From Saccharopolyspora oryzae (GTDB lineage: Bacteria; Actinomycetota; Actinomycetes; Mycobacteriales; Pseudonocardiaceae): a DNA stretch of 64,000 nucleotides. The notes beneath the pieces were generated by a model, which had not been told where the DNA came from, did not search any database, and worked only from the letters and a program-made list of their open reading frames with translations. The translations under genes and the position numbers were made by a program. The stretch spans positions 206,338 through 270,337 of the forward strand of contig NZ_JAQGLA010000002.1 of NCBI RefSeq assembly GCF_027853915.1, read 5' to 3'. Shown in pieces: positions 1 through 6,991 of this stretch. The first letter of the stretch is position 1; each line of letters starts with the position of its first letter.

Positions 1-1552
1 GGTGCTTCGGCGCCTGCGCAGGCCACGCGGCGACCGCCAGGTACCCGCCGACCAGCAACGATGCAGCGGAACAGGCCAACCGCACCTTGAACCGGTCGGT
101 GCGCAGACCTCGGGACAGCAGAACGGCGAGCAGGACGGCGACGGCCAGGTGCAGCACCACGACGTTGCGCAGCGGCCAGCGGAACATCCACAGGTTCGAC
201 GGCCCCAGGCAGAGCAGGAAGTAGCAGCCCGCGAGCACGACAGCGCAGCTCCGCCACCGGATGGCGCGCCAATCCAGCCAGGCCAGCAACGGGACCGCGA
301 ACCAGGCGAAGTAGGTCGCGGGCACCGACATCCGGAACGTGCCGAACGTGGAGATCTGCGGGAGGAAGGAAGGCAGGCTCGCGTTGAGCAGATCACCGAT
401 GCCCGGCACCAGCTGACCGATGTTGAAGAACTCGTACCCGGACCGCCACCCCACCGCCGACGCCGCCAGCACCGGGCCGTAGACCAGCGGCAACGCGGCG
501 CCCACCGCCACGCCGAGCAGCACCAGCCGCAACCGGTCCCCGGCTCGCTCGACCAGCAGCCCGGCGAAGACCAAGCACAGCGCCAGCACGCTGTAGGGGT
601 CACCGGCCGAGACGCAGAGGAAGCACAGCAGCCAGGCCACGACCGGTGGCACCCGGTCGGTGCGCAGCGCCCACCACGCCCACGGCAACCAGGCGAAGCC
701 CATGAGCCCGCCCGCCCACGAACTGGCCTGGAAGAACAGCACGAACCCGGACACCGGCAGCGCTGCGCCGAGCACCGAGGCGATCCCCCGCGTCGCACCG
801 TGGCTCCGGCACAGCACGAAGGTGCCGACACCGAGGACGACGAGGAACTGCGTCTTCACCACCGCGGCGGCGACCGCGAGATCACCGATCCACACCACCA
901 GCAGGAAGTCCAGCAGGTGCACCGGGTTCCAAATCCCGAACAGCGCCTCGGCGGCCAGGTTCCCGCCCATCCACGAGTCGAGGTCCAGCGCCAGCGGCCA
1001 CTCACCGGCCAGCAGCCGCTCCCCCAACCGGTGCCACATCGGCAGGAACTGCGCCGCGCTGTCGTCCCAGAAGTAGAACGACGGGTTCACCAGCAGCGGG
1101 ATCTGGCTCAGCACCGCGACCAACGCGCCAACCCCGGCAGCCGCGGGCCAGTCGCCGAAACCCGCACCACCGCCGGAAGCCGGCCCGCGCCGCGCGGTCA
1201 GCACCGCACGGCTGGCGAAGAACGTCGCAGGCAGCACTGCGGCACCCCCGACGAACGGCGCCAGCACCGGGTCGACGCCCACCGCGACCGCAACGGCCAC
1301 CGCCACCGTGCTCAACCCGATGAGCACCAGGTTCGCCAGCGGGAACAGCACGAAGGTGCGGGCCCCGACCGGGACCCCGAAGGTGAACCGGCAGTTGAGC
1401 AGGTAGGAGCACAGCGTGGCCACCGCGGTCGCGACCACGTGCGCCAGCAAGTACGGCACCAGCGCGAACAGGGTGAAGTAGACCGCGCAGTGCACGGTCG
1501 TGTTCGCCCCGCCGACCAGCGCGAACCGCCCGAGCTGCGTCCCGCACCGCAT
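1..1552 (-). CDS. GtrA-domain/YfhO-like multispanning membrane protein, 3' end cut by window
   Basis: Read on the minus strand from the ATG at 1552-1550, which overlaps the stop of the upstream glycosyltransferase by one base (TGATG). The first ~120 residues form a GtrA domain: RFALVGGANTTVHCAVYF, then NCRFTFGVP, with four hydrophobic helices. GtrA proteins are thought to help flip lipid-linked sugars. The rest is a long multi-helix region containing FYFWDDSAAQFLPMWHRLG, typical of YfhO-like and other GT-C-like membrane proteins. The frame is still open at base 1, so the C-terminus is missing. Together with the interrupted GtrB-like gene it forms a surface-glycan glycosylation operon. The exact sugar acceptor cannot be told from the sequence. 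Confidence 0.72.
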   Translation of the reverse strand, partial: MRCGTQLGRFALVGGANTTVHCAVYFTLFALVPYLLAHVVATAVATLCSYLLNCRFTFGVPVGARTFVLFPLANLVLIGLSTVAVAVAVAVGVDPVLAPFVGGAAVLPATFFASRAVLTARRGPASGGGAGFGDWPAAAGVGALVAVLSQIPLLVNPSFYFWDDSAAQFLPMWHRLGERLLAGEWPLALDLDSWMGGNLAAEALFGIWNPVHLLDFLLVVWIGDLAVAAAVVKTQFLVVLGVGTFVLCRSHGATRGIASVLGAALPVSGFVLFFQASSWAGGLMGFAWLPWAWWALRTDRVPPVVAWLLCFLCVSAGDPYSVLALCLVFAGLLVERAGDRLRLVLLGVAVGAALPLVYGPVLAASAVGWRSGYEFFNIGQLVPGIGDLLNASLPSFLPQISTFGTFRMSVPATYFAWFAVPLLAWLDWRAIRWRSCAVVLAGCYFLLCLGPSNLWMFRWPLRNVVVLHLAVAVLLAVLLSRGLRTDRFKVRLACSAASLLVGGYLAVAAWPAQAPKH

Positions 1553-2454
1553 CACGACACCAGCTCAGCGGGGCGCAACCGGCGCGCCACGACGTCCGTG
1601 CCCAGTTCCGGGCTGCGTTCCTTGATCAGGTAGTGCGGCCGGCACTTGGTCTCGAAGTAGCTCCGCCCCAGGTACTCCCCGAGCACCCCGAGGAAGCACA
1701 GCTGCAGGCCGCCCATTCCGGCCAGCCCGACCAGCAGCGCTTCGTCCACCGGCAGCACTGAACCGTCCACAATGGTCTCGAAAGCCGCGCGCACCACCCA
1801 CGCGGCCGACGCGAGCACCACCAGCGCCCCCAGGTAGATCGACATCCGCAGCGGTTTGGCGTTGAACGAGGTCAGCCCGTCGATGCCGTGCTCGAGCAGC
1901 GCGCCGAACGTCCACTTCGACCGACCATCGCGCCTCGGCACGCCCCGGAAGGACACGTAGGCGGTGTCGAAACCGATCCAGGAGAACAGCCCCTTGGAGA
2001 ACCGGTGGTGCTCGGGCAACGACAGCACCGCGTCCGCCGCACGCCGCGACAGCACCCGGAAATCACCCGCACCGTCCAGCAACCGGACCCCGGCGAAGCG
2101 ACGAACCGCCCGGTAGTACGCCCTGGCCAGCGTCGACCGCCAACGCCGCTCCCCGCTCCTGCTCCGGCGGGCGACGACCTGGTCGTAACCGGAGTCCAGC
2201 AGCGGCAGCATCCGGCGCAGCAACTCGGGCGGGTGCTGCAGGTCGGCGTCCAGCAGCGCGATGCGATCGCCGCGCGCGTGCCGCAATCCGCACAGCATCG
2301 CCGATTCCTTCCCGAAGTTGCGGCTCAGCGACACGTAGCGGAAACGCGGGTTCGCCGCCGCCAGCCGACGGGCCTCGCGCAGCGTCCGGTCGGTGCTGCC
2401 GTCGTCGACCAGGATCACCTCGTAATCCCGGCCCCATGCTTCTGACCAGCACAT
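1552..2454 (-). pseudogene. 3' fragment of GtrB/DPM1-like glycosyltransferase, split by the prophage
   Basis: This is the catalytic and C-terminal part of a family 2 polyprenyl-phosphate sugar transferase. It contains DYEVILVDDGSTDRT, DADLQHPPEL, GLRHARGD and two C-terminal membrane helices, after which the family usually ends. The first Rossmann strand (MVVPCFNEE) is absent and lies instead at 52680-52794 beyond the prophage. Joining the two halves through the 23-bp repeat restores one frame of about 323 codons, the normal family length. An in-frame ATG at 2454 in phage DNA adds nine foreign residues (MCWSEAWGR), but I see no ribosome-binding site before it. The fragment is therefore probably silent or inactive during lysogeny. 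Confidence 0.9.
2409..2431. other. attL core, 23-bp direct repeat
   Basis: Bases 2409-2431 are identical to 52680-52702. On the gene strand the core encodes RDYEVIL, just before the VDDGS motif of the glycosyltransferase. Identity stops sharply at both edges: 2408 is a and 52679 is g; 2432 is c and 52703 is a. The integrase gene ends 73 bases from the right copy. Confidence 0.93.
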
Positions 2455-2524
2455 TTATGAAGATCATGGGACATACATGGGATGGGATGGGCCTACTGCA
2501 CTAAGAGCACGAAGGGACAGTCCC

Positions 2525-3019
2525 ATGAACAAGAAGAAGCACCGCGTCCGCAACTTCATCGTGCTGCCCGCCATCGGCCTGCTCGCCGCCGGCGTGATCG
2601 CAGGTATCGCTGGCGGCAGGGGCCCCACTTCTGCGCCGAGTTCAGCCCCAGCAGCAGCGGACAGCCGGGCAGCCAGCCCGCAGCCCGCGACGCCGTACGT
2701 TTACACGCCGCCGAGCTACCCGGCGATCCCGGACTTCACGGGCACGGACAGCATCGTGTTCGAGATCACCGGGTCGGGTACGGGCATGGTCACCTACAGC
2801 TCGGACTCGAACTTCTCGATCGCCCAGGAGACCGGCGTGGACCTGCCCTGGTCGAAGACCATCGAGTTCGAGAAGGCGGCGATCCGGCCCGTGACGATCA
2901 ACGCGCAGCACACCGCGGGCGCCGGCGCGATCGGATGCCGGATCACGATCAACGGCAAGGTCGCCGTCGAGAACTCCAGCAGCGGGCAGTACGCCGTCGT
3001 GTCGTGCACGACGAGCTAG
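2525..3019 (+). CDS. MmpS-like membrane-anchored secreted protein
   Basis: 164 residues from ATG 2525, preceded by a purine-rich gaaggga. After a basic start (MNKKKHRVR) there is one membrane helix near residues 10-30, then a Ala/Ser/Pro-rich linker and a C-terminal β-rich domain. That domain has VFEITGSGTGMVTYS, VDLPWSKTIE and CRITINGKVA. This matches the MmpS/transport-accessory pattern (V-x-Y-x-V-x-G ... LPW ... C-x-I-x-V-x-G) found in actinobacteria. The first gene inside attL, on the cargo strand, and probably expressed in the lysogen on its own. No MmpL partner is present in the prophage, so it may act at the cell surface alone or with a host transporter. Confidence 0.68.
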   Translation: MNKKKHRVRNFIVLPAIGLLAAGVIAGIAGGRGPTSAPSSAPAAADSRAASPQPATPYVYTPPSYPAIPDFTGTDSIVFEITGSGTGMVTYSSDSNFSIAQETGVDLPWSKTIEFEKAAIRPVTINAQHTAGAGAIGCRITINGKVAVENSSSGQYAVVSCTTS

Positions 3020-3030
3020 CAACGCGATGA

Positions 3031-3080
3031 AGCCCCGGGCTGAGCAGTGCAACTTCCCCTTGCACGACTCTCCCGGGGCT
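3031..3080. terminator. Nested inverted repeat after the MmpS-like gene
   Basis: AGCCCCGGG (3031-3039) pairs with CCCGGGGCT (3072-3080), and inside it GTGCAA (3047-3052) pairs with TTGCAC (3060-3065). It starts 11 bases past the stop codon at 3017-3019, so it most likely ends that transcript. Confidence 0.6.
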
Positions 3081-3298
3081 CCCCCATCGCCCCGCCCCGG
3101 TCGGTGTGCAGTGGGCGGCCGATGGTGCGCGAACCGCGCGACCGCAGCTTAGAACATAGTTTCGACTGATCGCCATCCGGCACCGACCGGGCCTTAAGTC
3201 CCGACTTCGTTTAAACGTCTTGTGTTCATGAAAATCGCAGGTCAAGCTATATGCATACATCCGGTCATCCCATCATTGGACTTCTGGGGGCGAGTGCA

Positions 3299-3940
3299 AT
3301 GACCACAGCGAACGGAAACCTTCGGACCCGCGAACTCTGGCTGGAAGACGCGATCGAGGCCCTGCGTCCCCGCTTCACCGAGGTCGGCCTCCCGCTTCCC
3401 GAGCGCGTGCACGTCAGCGTCGGTTTCGGCTACGGCGCGAAGCGCGAGTCGGCCAAGATCCTGGGCCAGTGCTGGAAGCGCGAAGCCTCCGACGACGGCG
3501 TGAACCACATCTTCATCAGCCCGGAGATCGCCGACACCGGTCAGGTCCTGGCCACCCTGCTGCACGAGCTGATCCACGCCGCCGACAACAACGACTCCGG
3601 TCACAAGGGCAAGTTCGCCGAGGCCGCCACCCGCCTGGGCCTGGAAGGCCGGATGACCGCCACCACCGCCTCGGTCGAACTGGCCGCCGAGTTCATGTGC
3701 CTGGCCGAAACCCTCGGCGACTACCCGCACGGCGCGCTGCACCCGGTTCCGGTCGCCGCCCCCACCCCAGTGCCCGCGGGCGGGCCGCTTCCCCCCAAGG
3801 TCCACTCGGGTCCACGCAAGCAGGGCACCCGGATGCTCAAGCTGACCTGCGGGCACTGCGGCTACACCGTCCGCACCACCGCCAAGTGGCTGGAGCGGGG
3901 GATGCCCCGGTGCCCCGCAGGCGAGGAGATGAGCCTCTGA
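3299..3940 (+). CDS. SprT-like zinc metalloprotease
   Basis: 213 residues from ATG 3299, with GGGGGCG about ten bases upstream. The active site HELIH (residues 89-93) and a third ligand His102 follow the SprT/Wss1 pattern. The C-terminus has a zinc-ribbon start (CGHC near 185) and a last Cys in RCPAG, but the usual fourth Cys is missing. Eukaryotic SprT proteases (Spartan) degrade DNA-protein crosslinks. Small actinophage and actinobacterial relatives are uncharacterised. The gene stands alone between two hairpins and reads with the cargo strand. An N-terminal extension to 3251 is possible but has no better ribosome-binding site. Confidence 0.75.
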   Translation: MTTANGNLRTRELWLEDAIEALRPRFTEVGLPLPERVHVSVGFGYGAKRESAKILGQCWKREASDDGVNHIFISPEIADTGQVLATLLHELIHAADNNDSGHKGKFAEAATRLGLEGRMTATTASVELAAEFMCLAETLGDYPHGALHPVPVAAPTPVPAGGPLPPKVHSGPRKQGTRMLKLTCGHCGYTVRTTAKWLERGMPRCPAGEEMSL

Positions 3941-3947
3941 AAACGAA

Positions 3948-3975
3948 AGCGCCCGGTCCACTCGGACCGGGCGCT
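3948..3975. terminator. Strong hairpin between convergent genes
   Basis: AGCGCCCGGTCC (3948-3959), loop ACTC, GGACCGGGCGCT (3964-3975), then ttctcctt. It lies between the stop of the SprT-like gene and the stop of the convergent regulator, so it probably works in both directions. Confidence 0.85.
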
Positions 3976-3996
3976 TCTCCTTGTGGGGTGGTGCCA

Positions 3997-5088
3997 TCAC
4001 ACGAGCCGCTGCACCGCTTCGAGTCGCAGATCAGTTCGGGCAGACGACACGGTTTCGGCGTAGCTTCGCGCACGCTGGATGGCCTGGCGCGCGGCATCAA
4101 GGTCACCTGCCCGCGCATGCGACTCGGCGAGCCACGTCAGGTAGAGCGCGACTTCACGGGCGTGCTCCGGCGGGTAGTTGGCGATGGCGTTGGCCAGCAG
4201 CGGCTCGGCGTCGTTCGGCCGGCCCAGCTCGATCATGCAGCGCCCCGCCATCACGTCGATCTCGTTGCGGTTGAGCCAGTAAACCCATTCCGGTTCGCCG
4301 TCGCCGCGCTGTTCAAAGGAGTCGTCGACCGCGTCGAGCGCGCGCCATGTCGCGTCGGTCTCTCGGGCTCGCGCCGATGCCCACGCCACCCGCTCCAGCA
4401 GCAGTGCGCGAACAGCCGGAGTAGCGCTTTCGGCTCCCATGACCGCAGTCCGGGCGAGCAACGCCGCTTCGGCCGGGTCGCCGATGTTGGCAATCTGGTA
4501 GCTGAGACTCGACAGGAGCTGACTTCCAAGGACCCGGTCGCGCGCTTCACGCGCTGCACCGACTCCCGACATGTAAAACCGTTGCGCCCGCGCGTATTCG
4601 CCAGCGTCGCTCGCGACCCACCCTGCAAGCTGCGACAGTTCGCCGACGGCGACGAACAGCCGCCGCCCAACGGGTTCCTTGAAACTGGCGGTGCTAACCA
4701 GTTGCTCAGCCTCGCCTAGCTCCTTGGTGATCGCTGGCAACAAGTCACGGCAGCTGACCACATCGTCGAGGTGCCGCAGCTCGATCACTCGCTGTTCCAG
4801 TTCGCTGGCCAGCGATTCGCTCACCTTGCGTCCGGACCGCGTATGCACTGCCACTGGGGAGTCGTTGACCAGCCACTCGTGCGCAACGCGCAGCGGGTCA
4901 CCCGGGTTCAACGCCAGGGGCACCCCGAGCACCTGCTCGTACGCTGCGACCACGTCGTCGGCGACCGGCCGCTTACCGGTTTCGATCATGCTCAGGTACG
5001 AGCGGGCGAAATGGGTCCGCTGAGCCATCCTGCTCAGGCTCAGGCCCGCCGCCTCCCGCTTAGCACGCAGATCTGAACCGGCAAGCAT
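3997..5088 (-). CDS. XRE-family regulator with C-terminal TPR-like helical domain
   Basis: 363 residues from ATG 5088, chosen because GGAG lies about ten bases upstream and the protein then starts like the family (MLAGSDLRAKREAAGLSL). A GTG at 5112 would add eight residues but sits in a repeated operator-like motif. Residues ~5-60 are a helix-turn-helix (LSLSRMAQRTHFARSYLSMI). The remaining ~290 residues are all-helical with TPR-like repeats (GEYARAQRFYMSG, GDPAEAALLARTA, GRPNDAEPLLANA, GDLDAARQAIQRA). Regulators of this shape accompany graspetide operons in actinobacteria, and related RRNPP regulators bind peptides. It is divergent to the RiPP locus and likely controls it. What it senses is not visible. 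Confidence 0.8.
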   Translation of the reverse strand: MLAGSDLRAKREAAGLSLSRMAQRTHFARSYLSMIETGKRPVADDVVAAYEQVLGVPLALNPGDPLRVAHEWLVNDSPVAVHTRSGRKVSESLASELEQRVIELRHLDDVVSCRDLLPAITKELGEAEQLVSTASFKEPVGRRLFVAVGELSQLAGWVASDAGEYARAQRFYMSGVGAAREARDRVLGSQLLSSLSYQIANIGDPAEAALLARTAVMGAESATPAVRALLLERVAWASARARETDATWRALDAVDDSFEQRGDGEPEWVYWLNRNEIDVMAGRCMIELGRPNDAEPLLANAIANYPPEHAREVALYLTWLAESHARAGDLDAARQAIQRARSYAETVSSARTDLRLEAVQRLV

Positions 5089-5102
5089 TCCTTCGACTCC
5101 AG

Positions 5103-5121
5103 CTGTGAACACCTGTGAACA
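5103..5121. promoter_or_regulatory. Direct repeat upstream of the XRE regulator
   Basis: CTGTGAACA occurs at 5103-5111 and again at 5113-5121, spaced by one helical turn, just upstream of the chosen regulator start. It is a candidate autoregulatory operator in the divergent regulator/RiPP promoter region. Confidence 0.4.
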
Positions 5122-5166
5122 GCCAAACCCTATCGCCCACGTTCTGTAGCCCCGAAGCTACTTAAC

Positions 5167-5212
5167 GGCGGCACTTCCAGGAAGATTCCCCGACCTTTCC
5201 GGGAGTGCCGCC
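5167..5212. promoter_or_regulatory. Leader hairpin before the small coupled ORFs
   Basis: GGCGGCACT (5167-5175) pairs with AGTGCCGCC (5204-5212). It lies 24 bases before the GTG at 5236 and is followed by a perfect ribosome-binding site (GGGAGGG). It could be a structured leader, an attenuator or part of the promoter. The sequence alone does not decide. Confidence 0.35.
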
Positions 5213-5235
5213 AGCAAAAACGCGGGAGGGACGAC

Positions 5236-5337
5236 GTGTGGAGACGCTGGCGATGGTGCAAGAGGATCAAGGAGTGGGCACGTGTCTGGCGGGCCCGCAG
5301 GGAGCGGGAACGCCGCAGGGTCCGGGTCTATCTGTGA
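5236..5337 (+). CDS. 33-residue Trp/Arg-rich peptide of unknown function
   Basis: GTG 5236 has GGGAGGG (5224-5230) five bases upstream, an unusually good ribosome-binding site. The peptide begins VWRRWRWCKRIKEWARVWR and continues with ten more mostly basic residues, giving four Trp in the first 14 positions. The TGA overlaps the GTG of the next ORF (GTGA), so the two are translationally coupled. It may be a leader peptide that only couples translation, or an expressed cationic amphipathic peptide. I do not recognise a family. Confidence 0.5.
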   Translation: MWRRWRWCKRIKEWARVWRARRERERRRVRVYL

Positions 5338-5540
5338 TCCGTCGTCCGATCCAGACCACTGCCCATAAGACGTGGGTGGAACCGGGGTCGCGCCTGGTAC
5401 ACGCCCGCAGGCCTGGCGCGCTCGCGATGACGTTGTGCGGACTGCTGGTGGTCGTCGCCGACGACGGCTACGAGCCCTGGCCACGCGAAGGCTGTGAGGG
5501 CTGCGTCAAGTACGCGATCCGGCACGCCATCCATCTCTGA
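5334..5540 (+). CDS. Small conserved-looking protein with C-terminal CxxC
   Basis: 68 residues from GTG 5334, coupled to the 33-residue ORF by a GTGA overlap. It has a short β-like stretch (ALAMTLCGLLVVVADDGYEP) and ends with CEGCVKYAIRHA, a possible half zinc site with the earlier Cys in TLCG. Short actinobacterial proteins of this shape (TLCG ... CxxC) are common beside XRE regulators. Their function is unknown. Followed by a hairpin, so it and the peptide ORF may form a unit separate from the RiPP genes. Confidence 0.6.
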   Translation: MIRRPIQTTAHKTWVEPGSRLVHARRPGALAMTLCGLLVVVADDGYEPWPREGCEGCVKYAIRHAIHL

Positions 5541-5545
5541 AGGCT

Positions 5546-5624
5546 CCCGCGCCCGGTGTTGTTGATCCCCCCCCGACCAGCACCGGGCGCGGGTCACCAC
5601 GCCCCGCTAAGAACCCTTCGGGGC
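5546..5624. terminator. Two hairpins before the RiPP precursor
   Basis: CCCGCGCCCGGTG (5546-5558) pairs with CACCGGGCGCGGG (5581-5593). A second stem pairs GCCCCG (5601-5606) with CGGGGC (5619-5624). They separate the small ORFs from the precursor and may terminate or attenuate, leaving 5625-5665 for the precursor promoter or leader. Confidence 0.55.
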
Positions 5625-5678
5625 GATCGCAGGACGTGTCCGGCCACGGGCACGACGAAATCAGGAAGGAGATCGCAG

Positions 5679-6020
5679 TTGGCTCAGATGACCAGCGATC
5701 CAATGGCCTCGATCAGTGGCCAGTTCCCGCTGACGCGACCGGCATCGGCACCTCCGGAAGGTGAAGAACCGTCGGAGGTCGGCGCGCGCCCTTGGGCGCT
5801 GAGCAACGTCCGTTCGGCCAACGGCACCTGCAGCGGGGTACTCGGCGAGTACTCCCACGAGCTGCAGATGAACGTCGACCGCGACGGCGCGCCGCTGATC
5901 GACGGACTGCGGGCCGGCCCGCCGACGGCGAACACGACCTCCTCGGTGGATGGTGAAGATGGGCCCAGCTCTGAGGACTGGAACAACGACTACGCGCCGG
6001 AGGACCCGTCTCCGGTATGA
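5679..6020 (+). CDS. tgmA: ATP-grasp-modified RiPP (graspetide) precursor peptide
   Basis: 113 residues from TTG 5679, which lies seven bases after GGAAGGAG. An ATG at 5688 in the same frame is too far from that site. The N-terminal leader contains ARPWALSNVR (residues 36-45), resembling the R-P-[FW]-x-L leader motif of TIGR04186-type targets, and YSHELQMNVDRDGAPLID (58-75). The C-terminal core is rich in Thr/Ser (TANTTSSV, 83-90) followed by acidic residues with two Asp-Gly pairs (91-92, 94-95) and a D/E-rich tail. That is the composition expected for side-chain ester/amide macrocycles. The stop overlaps the maturase start (ATGA). Confidence 0.85.
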   Translation: MAQMTSDPMASISGQFPLTRPASAPPEGEEPSEVGARPWALSNVRSANGTCSGVLGEYSHELQMNVDRDGAPLIDGLRAGPPTANTTSSVDGEDGPSSEDWNNDYAPEDPSPV

Positions 6021-6991
6021 GTGTTCTGATCCTCACCGAGGAAAGCGACGTGAGCGCCGACTACATGGTGCGCGCGTTGCAGCGTCGCAGCGTTGACGTG
6101 TTCCGCGTCGACCTCGGGTGGTTCCCCGCGCAGCTCAGCTTCACCGCTGAGCTGCGCGGCAGCCACTGGGCCGGGCACCTGCACACCCCCGCCCACACCA
6201 TCAACCTCGAGGACATCCACAGCATCTGGTACCGCGCACCTACCGCTTTCCAGTTCCCGGACGGGCTGACCGCCGAGGAACGCCGCGTCGCCTTCGTCGA
6301 GGCGAAACTCGGGCTCGGCGGCGTACTCGCGAGCATCGACGTGCTGTGGGTGAACCATCCGGCGCGGGCCGCCGACGCCGCCTACAAGCCGTTGCAGCTG
6401 GTCACCGCAGCCCGGTGCGGCCTGGAGGTGCCGCGGACTCTGGTATCGAACGAGCAGACCGGTGTCCGCGAGTTTGCCGCAGCATCGGGCACCGGGACGG
6501 TCCGCAAGCTCTTCGGCGGCACCAGCCTGATCGAGCACGTCGACGGCCGCGACGTGCGCCGCGTAGCGCACACGCATCGCCTCGGCGAGGACGACCTAGC
6601 CGACCTGCGGGGCGTTGAGACGACCGCCCACCAGCTGCAGGACTGGGTGCCGAAGGCGTACGAGGTGCGGCTGACCGCCGTTGGCGACCGGCTGTTTTCG
6701 GTAGCCATCCACGCGGGCAGCGCATCGTCGAAAGTGGACTGGCGCACCGACTACGACGCCCTACGCTATGAACAGATCGACACGCCCGCCGAGGTCGCCG
6801 ACGGGGTGCACCGATATCTCAGCGCCATGGGTCTGGTGTACGGCGCGTTCGACTTCGTCGTTACCCCGGATGACCGGTGGGTGTTCCTGGAGTGCAACCC
6901 CGGCGGCCAGTATGGGTGGCTGGAAGAGCCCGCGGCCGTGCCCATCACTGACTCTCTCGCCGACCTACTCGCCACCGGGAGCGCATCGTGA
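6017..6991 (+). CDS. tgmB: ATP-grasp ribosomal peptide maturase (graspetide ligase)
   Basis: 324 residues, the usual size for TIGR04187-type maturases. It starts MSVLILTEESDVSADYMVRA and has SIWYRAP near residue 73, a KLFGGTSLI lysine region near 160, and FLECNPGGQYGW near 293. The last carries the metal-binding E-x-N of ATP-grasp enzymes. Such enzymes phosphorylate Asp/Glu side chains of the precursor and join them to Thr/Ser or Lys side chains. Coupled by ATGA to the precursor and by GTGA to the methyltransferase, so the three proteins are made as one unit. Confidence 0.92.
   Translation: MSVLILTEESDVSADYMVRALQRRSVDVFRVDLGWFPAQLSFTAELRGSHWAGHLHTPAHTINLEDIHSIWYRAPTAFQFPDGLTAEERRVAFVEAKLGLGGVLASIDVLWVNHPARAADAAYKPLQLVTAARCGLEVPRTLVSNEQTGVREFAAASGTGTVRKLFGGTSLIEHVDGRDVRRVAHTHRLGEDDLADLRGVETTAHQLQDWVPKAYEVRLTAVGDRLFSVAIHAGSASSKVDWRTDYDALRYEQIDTPAEVADGVHRYLSAMGLVYGAFDFVVTPDDRWVFLECNPGGQYGWLEEPAAVPITDSLADLLATGSAS

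Noticed and set aside
2..1633. Long plus-strand open frame over the left host region
   Set aside because: It is antisense to a clear GtrA-type membrane protein and to the glycosyltransferase, and its product is a low-complexity Gln/Arg/Pro-rich shadow typical of high-GC DNA.
5089..5112. GTG start for the XRE regulator
   Set aside because: It adds eight residues, lies inside a direct repeat and has no ribosome-binding site. ATG 5088 has GGAG upstream and gives the typical family start.
5688..5690. ATG start for the RiPP precursor
   Set aside because: The strong GGAAGGAG is 16 bases away from it but seven from TTG 5679 in the same frame, so TTG is preferred. The core is unaffected.
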